Positions 34,707 to 40,387 of a DNA stretch of 64,000 nucleotides are shown here, piece by piece. The stretch's first letter is position 1. Each line of letters starts with the position of its first letter. Source of the stretch: Tenacibaculum skagerrakense (lineage in GTDB: Bacteria > Bacteroidota > Bacteroidia > Flavobacteriales > Flavobacteriaceae); contig NZ_SLXM01000001.1 in NCBI RefSeq assembly GCF_004345825.1, positions 124,001-188,000 on the forward strand. Direction: 5' to 3'. The notes under the pieces were generated by a model. It saw only the letters and a program-made list of their open reading frames with translations, made no database searches and was not told the origin of the DNA. Made by a program: the position numbers and the translations under genes.

Positions 34707-35616
34707 TAGAAAGAGAAGTTAATAATAACCAAGTGTTCTTCGCTGTCGCTTAGGGGTTAATGTTTTTTACTTCCGTTTACACTCTAGTAAAAACGGTTAT
34801 AAGGTGTTCACTTCACGCCAACTATGTTTTGGTTTTTAAAGTTTTAAAAACTCAAAACTCCCCACTTCTGTTCCGTTCACTCGCAACTACTCTTCTTTTT
34901 TAGTGTCACTATTTTTAGCCAAAAATATCGCCACAAAAAAATAACCGTTGCTTCATTAAGGCTCGCCGCTTTTGCCTCACTCTACTGCGGTTTTTAAAGG
35001 AATTTATTATTGATTAGAAATTAGATTTTAAAAACCTTGTGGCACACAAATCGCAATGCGTTGCTTGCTGTTATTTGTCTGTCAAGTTCGGCGCTCGCTG
35101 TAGCTTCGCCTTGGTTTTGCGTTGCACGCAGCTTGGCTGTAGGCACCATAACCTTTTACAAATCTGAACGGATAACAAGTCATTTTAAAACCTTGGAATT
35201 ATCCGCCGCATAAATCCAAGCAAAACACCAAGTTTTTAAAACGTTTTACATCATAACTTAAAAGTGGCTGGGGAAGCTGTGGATTTAAGTTATGATTTAA
35301 AATGACTTGTTTTAAGTTACTCAAAACATAACTTGCTGAAATCAATTACGAAGTAATGCAAACACTTACCGAGTGCGCTGGCTGAAGCCGGCTATTTAAT
35401 CATAATGGCGTTATAGTACAGAAATCAAAATGAATGCTAGTATAACAGACCGTTATGTTAATATAGCTTTGGAGATATCCCGTGTAATTTTTTTATCTTA
35501 GCAACAGGAAAAGAATAAATGCTATGGGACGTTCAAAATTTTTTGTTGTAGAGAAGTAACCGCTGAAAAAGAGGGTATGCGTTAAAAAAAAACACATTAA
35601 TTACTATCCATTTGGA
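34707..35616. other. Non-coding region rich in inverted repeats, putative end of the mobile segment
   Basis: About 0.9 kb with no credible gene and visibly more G+C-rich patches than its surroundings. It holds several perfect inverted repeats: GTTTTTAAA/TTTAAAAAC (34832-34851), GGTTTTTAAA/TTTAAAAACC (34989-34998 and 35027-35036), a complex structure at 35174-35311, a small hairpin ATTAC-GAA-GTAAT near 35347-35359, and ATAAC-AGACC-GTTAT near 35442-35456. The recurring TTTTTAAA core could be a recombinase-binding motif. I see no promoter or RNA family that I can name. Confidence 0.5.
35174..35311. repeat. Nested perfect inverted repeats forming a branched structure
   Basis: Outer arms AACAAGTCATTTTAAA (35174-35189) and TTTAAAATGACTTGTT (35296-35311) are perfectly complementary. 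Inside are ATCATAACTTAAA/TTTAAGTTATGAT (35250-35262 and 35284-35296, 21-base loop), CTTGGA/TCCAAG (35192-35197 and 35215-35220) and a 12-base palindrome (35237-35248). The whole could fold into a multi-branched DNA or RNA structure. Confidence 0.8.
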
Positions 35617-36507
35617 ATGCGTCACAAAGGTTATAATGACGTGGTTTCTAGCCTTGGAAACTCTACTGCGCAAAAGTTAGGATACAATGGTAAAGAATTA
35701 AATGAAGAGCTTGGATTAAATTGGAATGACTTCGGGTGGAGAAACTATGATGCTTCTTTAGGTAGATGGATGAATATTGATCCTTTTGCTGAAAAGTATT
35801 ATCCAGTATCTCCATATAATTATGTCGCAAACTCACCTATAGTTGCTACAGACCCAGATGGAAGAGATATTAGAATTACATCAACTGTAGATGATGATGG
35901 TAATGTTTCTATAAATATTACATTAACAGGAAAAGTTATAGATTTATCTTCTGGTAATGGTTTTGATGCTAAAACGTATGCTTATAATCTTCAGAATAGA
36001 TTAAGTAAAGTCTTTTCAGGGACACACAAAAATGCTGATGGTACTTCGGTCAGTGTAAATTTCAATGCTAAAATTACGGTTGCTGAATCTGAAGATGATA
36101 TAGGAGAAGATGATCATGTCTTTGGTATTGTTGATAATTTAGATAAGCTTGATTCAGAAGATGCAGACACTCCAAATAATGTTTTTGGAAGAGCTAGACT
36201 AGATGGTAATATTGCTTTGATAGAAAAATCGTATGCCAATAAAACTAATACAAGTGAACATGAAACTGGTCATCTATTAGGTTTAAGCCACACGGATAAT
36301 ACATTAATGGATCCAATTGTGGGAGGTAATAAAAAGTTAACTAAAGAAGAGAGACAAGAAATATTTAATAGATATATGCACACAAGAAATGGTCATTATA
36401 GAAATACAAATAGAGATGACTTAGGTTCTGGTGATAGTAAAGACGATTTTGATAATGCTCTTTATGATTGGAAAACCAAATATAACCGTAAAAAAAGATA
36501 TAAATAA
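35617..36507 (+). CDS. Orphan Rhs C-terminal cassette with metzincin-like zinc protease tip
   Basis: 296 residues. The first 82 are the end of an Rhs core (HKGYNDVVS, NYDASLGRWMNIDPFAEKYYPVSPYNYV, then DPDG at about 79-82), matching the same part of the complete Rhs protein upstream. The tip (83-296) contains HETGHLLGLSH at about 215-225 followed by TLMDP, the HExxHxxGxxH zinc site and Met-turn of metzincin proteases. The frame is open upstream to 35560 (YYPFG is encoded before the ATG) but has no better start, so it may be a silent tip that needs recombination to be joined to a full Rhs gene. Its stop overlaps the next gene. Confidence 0.75.
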   Translation: MRHKGYNDVVSSLGNSTAQKLGYNGKELNEELGLNWNDFGWRNYDASLGRWMNIDPFAEKYYPVSPYNYVANSPIVATDPDGRDIRITSTVDDDGNVSINITLTGKVIDLSSGNGFDAKTYAYNLQNRLSKVFSGTHKNADGTSVSVNFNAKITVAESEDDIGEDDHVFGIVDNLDKLDSEDADTPNNVFGRARLDGNIALIEKSYANKTNTSEHETGHLLGLSHTDNTLMDPIVGGNKKLTKEERQEIFNRYMHTRNGHYRNTNRDDLGSGDSKDDFDNALYDWKTKYNRKKRYK

Positions 36508-36914
36508 TGAAGACAGTTTTTTATTTAATTATTATGATCCCATTTCTTTCATGTACTTCTATTGATAAAAGTATTGAAGGTAAATGGATGATTAAAAATA
36601 TTGAAATAACTAGTTTTAGTTTACCAGAAGGATGTGAGAAAATTTCAGTTGGTGATAAGTTAAATTTTGATAATGGTAATATGGAAATATTAACTGATGG
36701 ATATAAATGCTCAACATTTAAATATATTTTAAGAGATCAAAATTTAGAATTATTAATTTCTGATATGAGTATATCTATGAAAGTGATTTCATTAAATAGT
36801 AATGAGTTAAAAATTAGATCTAAATCCCTTCCTAAAGAAATGATGATTAACTGGAAAGAAGAATATTTAAAATATATACAAGAAGGTTTCTTAATTACCT
36901 TGAAGAGAAGGTAA
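36507..36914 (+). CDS. Lipoprotein, candidate immunity factor for the metzincin tip
   Basis: 135 residues with a lipoprotein signal (lipobox FLSC, Cys near residue 16). The mature part begins with a GKWMIKNIEI-like strand and looks beta-rich, somewhat like lipocalin-type small lipoproteins. Its first base overlaps the last base of the orphan toxin cassette. An envelope-located immunity protein would suit a protease acting outside the cytoplasm. No family recognised; function inferred from position. Confidence 0.55.
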   Translation: MKTVFYLIIMIPFLSCTSIDKSIEGKWMIKNIEITSFSLPEGCEKISVGDKLNFDNGNMEILTDGYKCSTFKYILRDQNLELLISDMSISMKVISLNSNELKIRSKSLPKEMMINWKEEYLKYIQEGFLITLKRR

Positions 36915-36942
36915 ATTTTTAAAAGTATTAAGAATAATTATA

Positions 36943-36979
36943 AAAACAGTAGTTAGTTAAAAAACTATCTACTGTTTTT
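36943..36979 (+). terminator. Strong terminator after the lipoprotein gene
   Basis: AAAACAGTAG (36943-36952) pairs with CTACTGTTTT (36969-36978), extended by TAGTT/AACTA inside, then T's. Confidence 0.8.
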
Positions 36980-37059
36980 AAGTTCATTGAAATAGCTTTT
37001 TAAATTATAGAAAAGGATTAAAAATATTTAAAAGCGTAAAAAATTGTAGGTAGCTGATA

Positions 37060-37190
37060 CCCCCAGCTGGCGCGGGTATTAGAAAGTAATGGCTAGCGCA
37101 AGAATCTTTCTTGTGCCGTTTACGAGTAAGTAATTAGAAATTTAATATTATATATAACCACGTTATTTGTTTAGATAGCGTGGTTTTTTG
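37060..37190 (+). repeat. REP-like/terminator repeat, copy R2 (second subtype)
   Basis: Subtype starting CCCCCAGCTGGCGCG, with hairpin GCGCAAGAA...TTCTTGTGC, then the GAGTAAG tail and the shared distal hairpin AACCACG...CGTGGTT plus T's (37156-37189). Same distal half as the first subtype. Confidence 0.75.
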
Positions 37191-37215
37191 GTTTTATAAA
37201 GAATTTATTTTAGAA

Positions 37216-37300
37216 GCCCCCCGCTCCCGCTAGTTTGTAACTAGTGGCGAATATGAGTAAGCAACTAAGAGTTTTAAATACAGCCACGTTATTTTTGGTA
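37216..37300 (+). repeat. REP-like repeat, copy R3 (distal half broken)
   Basis: CCGCTAGTT-TGT-AACTAGTGG hairpin and GAGTAAG tail, then only the left arm of the distal hairpin (GCCACGTTATTT). A two-copy 14-base direct repeat (37295-37308 and 37311-37324) starts where the element breaks off. Confidence 0.7.
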
Positions 37301-37387
37301 ATGGGTCAGATTGGTAATGGGTCAAAATGGAGCTTTTGATTTTTGATAAGAAATAAATATTGATAATCAGTTGATTATATAAATTAT

Positions 37388-37492
37388 TCCCCCGCTCCCG
37401 CTAGTTTGTAACTAGTGGCGAATATGAGTAAGTAATTAGAAATATACTATTATATATAACCACGTTATTTGTTTAGATAGCGTGGTTTTTTT
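37388..37492 (+). repeat. REP-like/terminator repeat, copy R4, directly upstream of the RAYT gene
   Basis: Complete first-subtype element: CCGCTAGTT-TGT-AACTAGTGG, GAGTAAG, then AACCACG...CGTGGTT plus T's. It ends 14 bases before the transposase ATG. Confidence 0.8.
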
Positions 37493-37506
37493 ATTTTAGT
37501 TTTGCT

Positions 37507-38070
37507 ATGAGTAGAAATTATAAATTTCATAATAAACAAGGATTATACTTTGTTAGTTTTGCAACTGTATATTGGATAGATGTATTTACACGTCAAAATT
37601 ATTTTGATATACTAGTTGATAGTATAGAATATTGTAAAGAAGAAGAAGGTTTACAATTGTTTGTATACTGTATTATGCCAAATCATATCCATTTTATTTT
37701 TCGTTCTTCCGAAGGAAAACCATCAGAATTATTAAGAGATTTTAAAAAGCACACTTCAAAAAAACTGATACAAGGCATAATAGATAATCCACAAGAAAGT
37801 AGAAAAGTATGGTTATTATGGATGTTCAAACGTGCTGGAAGCAAACAATCAAATATTCGAAACTATCAATTTTGGCAGCATCATAATAAACCTATAGAAC
37901 TTTGGAGTAATAAAATCATTAAACAAAAGATAAATTATATTCATTTAAACCCAGTTGTAAGCGGTTTTGTTAGCAATCCAATAGATTGGAAATATTCAAG
38001 TGCTAGAAATTTTAGTGGAGATCATTCAATATTAAGAACTGATGATTTGGGTTTTGCGATATCAATATAA
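37507..38070 (+). CDS. REP-associated tyrosine transposase (RAYT, Y1/HUH family)
   Basis: 187 residues. The HUH metal-binding motif lies in IMPNHIHFIF (His60 and His62), and the likely catalytic Tyr (Tyr144) is in INYIHLNPV. This is the pattern of IS200/IS605-like single-strand transposases of the RAYT branch, which act on REP palindromes. It is flanked by a direct REP copy upstream (37388-37492) and an inverted partial copy downstream (38086-38119), the arrangement expected for a RAYT and its substrates. It appears intact. Confidence 0.88.
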   Translation: MSRNYKFHNKQGLYFVSFATVYWIDVFTRQNYFDILVDSIEYCKEEEGLQLFVYCIMPNHIHFIFRSSEGKPSELLRDFKKHTSKKLIQGIIDNPQESRKVWLLWMFKRAGSKQSNIRNYQFWQHHNKPIELWSNKIIKQKINYIHLNPVVSGFVSNPIDWKYSSARNFSGDHSILRTDDLGFAISI

Positions 38071-38085
38071 ATAAGATTAATAATT

Positions 38086-38119
38086 ACCACCAGTTACAAA
38101 CTGGCGGGAGCGGGGGGCA
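38086..38119 (-). repeat. REP-like repeat, copy R5, inverted, 3' of the RAYT gene
   Basis: The reverse complement reads CCCCCGCTCCCGCCAG..., with hairpin CCGCCAGTT-TGT-AACTGGTGG. Compared with R3 and R4, a T-A pair has become C-G, a compensated change. It lacks the distal terminator half. Confidence 0.75.
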
Positions 38120-38165
38120 TTAGATGCGTTTAACAAAGTACAAGGAACAAACTATAAAATAGAAG

Positions 38166-38627
38166 ATGTTAGATGTTTTGAAAAAACTAATTAGTAACTT
38201 ATTGATAATTTTCTTTATTACATCTTGTAATAATAAAAACTCAAACAATTCTTTAAATAAAATCAATTTTGAGTACAAGGATAAAGAGGTAATATCTGTA
38301 ACTGATTATGACTTTTTGTTAGATAAAGATACAGAGAATATTTATTTATTTATTAATGATTCGATTCATTTAAGTATTTTAAAAACGAAGAATGATTTAT
38401 CTAGTTTTTACTTAAATACCAAAGATAGTGTTTATAAAGGTTTTATTGAATCTCAATTTTCAAAAAAAGAAGTAAAGAATCAATTTGCATTATTGACAGA
38501 AATAACTTTAGGAAAACCTGTTATTATTAGATACAGAGATAAAGATGTTTTTATGATAGGTAGCGTTGATAGGTTGAAATATTTCATTGATAATAATATT
38601 ATAGAATTAAATAATAAGACGAACTAA
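38166..38627 (+). CDS. Lipoprotein of unknown function, possible orphan immunity gene
   Basis: 153 residues with lipobox ITSC (Cys near residue 21) and an Asn/Ser-rich linker. No recognised domain. It follows a stretch (38119-38196) that reads in another frame as ALDAFNKVQGTNYKIEDVR before a stop, which could be the tail of a lost toxin. It lies between REP copies R5 and R6, so it may be an immunity gene left after its toxin was deleted. This is inference. Confidence 0.5.
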   Translation: MLDVLKKLISNLLIIFFITSCNNKNSNNSLNKINFEYKDKEVISVTDYDFLLDKDTENIYLFINDSIHLSILKTKNDLSSFYLNTKDSVYKGFIESQFSKKEVKNQFALLTEITLGKPVIIRYRDKDVFMIGSVDRLKYFIDNNIIELNNKTN

Positions 38628-38633
38628 ATCCCT

Positions 38634-38680
38634 TGCCCCCGCTCCCGCCAGTTTCTAACTGGTAGCGAGTATGAGTAAGC
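38634..38680 (+). repeat. REP-like repeat, copy R6 (proximal half)
   Basis: CCCCCGCTCCCGCCAGTT-TCT-AACTGG and GAGTAAG. It carries the same C-G pair as R5 and a changed loop. It is directly followed by R7. Confidence 0.7.
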
Positions 38681-38699
38681 AAAACATGCTATATTAAAA

Positions 38700-38830
38700 C
38701 CCCAGCTGGCGCGAGTATGTCAGAGTAACGGCTAGCGCTAGAATCTTTCTTGTGCCGTTTACGAGTAAGGAAGTAGAAATTTAATATTAAATATAACCAC
38801 GTTATTTTTTAGATAGCGTGGTTTTTTGGT
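38700..38830 (+). repeat. REP-like/terminator repeat, copy R7 (second subtype)
   Basis: Like R2: CCCCAGCTGGCGCG, a GCGCTAGAA...TTCTTGTGC hairpin, GAGTAAG, and the distal hairpin AACCACG...CGTGGTT plus T's (38795-38828). Confidence 0.75.
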
Positions 38831-38918
38831 TTTTAAGAATAAGCTACACGAGCTTTAGCACCGCACTCTCTACTTTAAACTACGACAAAAAGGTTTTATA
38901 GAGTAAATAATAATTCAA

Positions 38919-38946
38919 GAAGATGTACTAAGGTGCATCTTTTTGT
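38919..38946 (+). terminator. Possible terminator in the gap before the 146-residue gene
   Basis: AGATG...CATCT stem with a loop of about 9 bases and following T's. The rest of 38831-38990 shows no gene. Confidence 0.45.
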
Positions 38947-38990
38947 TTTTAGTATAAAGAGGTATTTTAGAGCTTTTAATTAGGTTTGTT

Positions 38991-39431
38991 ATGAGTGAAA
39001 AGAAGGTATACAAATGGAGAAACTTTACTAATAATAAATTTCTGGCTCTTGTAGGTTCAGAAGAGAATAATAATGAACATAACTTAGTAGAGCAAATAGT
39101 TCCTGAGAGTCCATTTTATGAGTTCTCTAAGGTTTTTATAACTGAATACAGAAGCTTTCAAATACCTTCTAATATTGAATCTAAATTAGATGAATTACTA
39201 GACATCTACAATTTATCTGACATAAAGCAAATTCTTCTCGTAACTGGGGTTAGCTTACAAAAGAAATATTCAGATTATTTTTATGTTGAGAAAGATGATT
39301 TGTTGAATGATTTTGATGTTCAATATAAAGAACTTCAAGAGTTGCTTGTAGTATTAAAGGATTATCTTTTTGCTAATACCTATAATTCGAATAACTCCCC
39401 GCTAGTTCTCGAATGTCAAAGTAACGGCTAG
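38991..39431 (+). CDS. Small cytoplasmic protein of unknown function, end encoded by a REP copy
   Basis: 146 residues, acidic, no signal peptide or membrane helix. Not recognised. From about codon 136 on, the frame runs into REP copy R8 (39396 onwards), so the final residues and the stop come from the repeat. The original gene was probably longer and has been truncated, or the repeat has been adopted as its end. By position it could be an orphan immunity protein of the Rhs locus. Confidence 0.45.
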   Translation: MSEKKVYKWRNFTNNKFLALVGSEENNNEHNLVEQIVPESPFYEFSKVFITEYRSFQIPSNIESKLDELLDIYNLSDIKQILLVTGVSLQKKYSDYFYVEKDDLLNDFDVQYKELQELLVVLKDYLFANTYNSNNSPLVLECQSNG

Positions 39432-39523
39432 CGCAAGAATTTTTCTTGTGCCGTTTACAAGTAAGTAAATAGAGTTTAATTTATACATAACCACGTTATT
39501 TTAAAAGATAGCGTGGTTTTTTA
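39396..39523 (+). repeat. REP-like/terminator repeat, copy R8
   Basis: Mixed copy: CCCCGCTAGTTCTCGAATG, then the second-subtype hairpin GCGCAAGAA...TTCTTGTGC, GTAAG and AACCACG...CGTGGTT plus T's. It overlaps the end of the gene before it. Confidence 0.75.
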
Positions 39524-39562
39524 TTTTAGTATTGCTATCAGTAAAAACTATAAACTGACCAA
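39524..39562 (+). pseudogene. Remnant of a RAYT gene start after REP copy R8
   Basis: The bases after R8 (TTTTAGTATTGCTATCAGTA, then AAAACTATAAA) match the junction between R4 and the intact RAYT gene (TTTTAGTTTTGCTATGAGTA, then GAAATTATAAA). The start ATG has become ATC (39537-39539) and the reading SKNYK parallels the intact protein's SRNYK. Similarity fades after about 10 codons, so only the very start survives. Confidence 0.55.
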
Positions 39563-39760
39563 CAGCCTTTTGTTTATAACTACTGGTGTTTACAACTAAT
39601 AGCGTAATTTTCAGCCTCTTTTAACAAGCAATTTTTCTATCACTTTGCAAACAGAAAGAAGTATTCTGTTAAAGTATCGTTATAGTTCTATTAAAATATA
39701 ACAACCAAAAGGATTAATCACTAATGTTGCCTAAATTTTCAGGTATTAGTGAAAAGAAAA

Positions 39761-40306
39761 ATGAATATACATACCTCTTTATTTAAAAATGTTTCTAAGC
39801 TGGTTAGCGTTCTTTTAGTTGTAACTTCTATTGTAGTACCTAATAAACTGTATTCTCAACCTGAAGAGGATTTTAAAAAGGCTCAATTCGTAATTAATCA
39901 GTTATTTAAAAACAAAAAGCCTAGTTCGTATATCTTATTATCAACGGAAAATAAAGAATACTTAATTGTAGAGAAAAAGGAAAATACGTATGTAGAGCAT
40001 TTTATTATTGTAGATAAAAACAATAAGATTACTAAAGTAGTAAACAATCAAGAAAACTATGATGCTACTGTTTTAAACAGGGCTTTTAATAAAAGTAATT
40101 ATCACCAAGAGTATATTGATTGGAAGGAAACCTATGCTCCTGTACGGAATGCTTTTTCTGGTGGAAAACCAGTGTATTTTTATTATCGAAGTAATGATGG
40201 TAACGTATATGGAGAAACTAGTTTAACAAGCATAGTTCACCCAAATCCAATAGATGTATCCGTATATGGATACCTGTTAAACAAGCTAACAGAAAACATT
40301 AATTAA
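39761..40306 (+). CDS. Sec-exported protein of unknown function
   Basis: 181 residues from the ATG at 39761; an in-frame GTG at 39749 is the alternative but is buried in a hairpin (39718-39752). A signal peptide ends near LYSQ (about residue 33). The mature protein has no motif I recognise. A terminator follows at 40332-40362. The gene lies at the edge of the Rhs/REP locus and could be accessory. Confidence 0.5.
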   Translation: MNIHTSLFKNVSKLVSVLLVVTSIVVPNKLYSQPEEDFKKAQFVINQLFKNKKPSSYILLSTENKEYLIVEKKENTYVEHFIIVDKNNKITKVVNNQENYDATVLNRAFNKSNYHQEYIDWKETYAPVRNAFSGGKPVYFYYRSNDGNVYGETSLTSIVHPNPIDVSVYGYLLNKLTENIN

Positions 40307-40331
40307 AAAGATTATAAATAGTAACAAAGTT

Positions 40332-40362
40332 AAAGATGAGGTTTTCTCATCTTTTATTTTTT
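40332..40362 (+). terminator. Intrinsic terminator
   Basis: AAAGATGAG pairs with CTCATCTTT around a 5-base loop, followed by a T-rich tract. Confidence 0.8.
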
Positions 40363-40387
40363 TGAGCAGAGTCGTATTTTTACCATT

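Larger units (their letters stand above)
30094..35590. mobile_element. Putative mobile segment with ATPase, two tyrosine recombinases and a toxin-antitoxin pair
   Basis: The block from the XRE regulator (30095) through the ATPase, paired recombinases and ParE module to a structured 0.9-kb non-coding region separates the rhs operon from an orphan Rhs C-terminal cassette. Gene content fits an integrative element, although no conjugation or transposase genes are present. The exact ends were not found: no matching direct repeats were seen at the two edges, so the boundaries are approximate. Confidence 0.5.

Noticed and set aside
30094..35590. Prophage
   Set aside because: Only a regulator, an ATPase, recombinases and a toxin-antitoxin pair are present. 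No capsid, tail, portal or lysis genes.
34707..35616. Genuine integron with attC cassettes
   Set aside because: No IntI-type integrase with its extra domain was seen, and only one attC-like arrangement was noted. Kept only as a low-ranked similarity.
37295..37324. Two-copy 14-base direct repeat (TTGGTAATGGGTCA)
   Set aside because: Only two copies, at the broken edge of REP copy R3. Probably a duplication by-product with no visible function.
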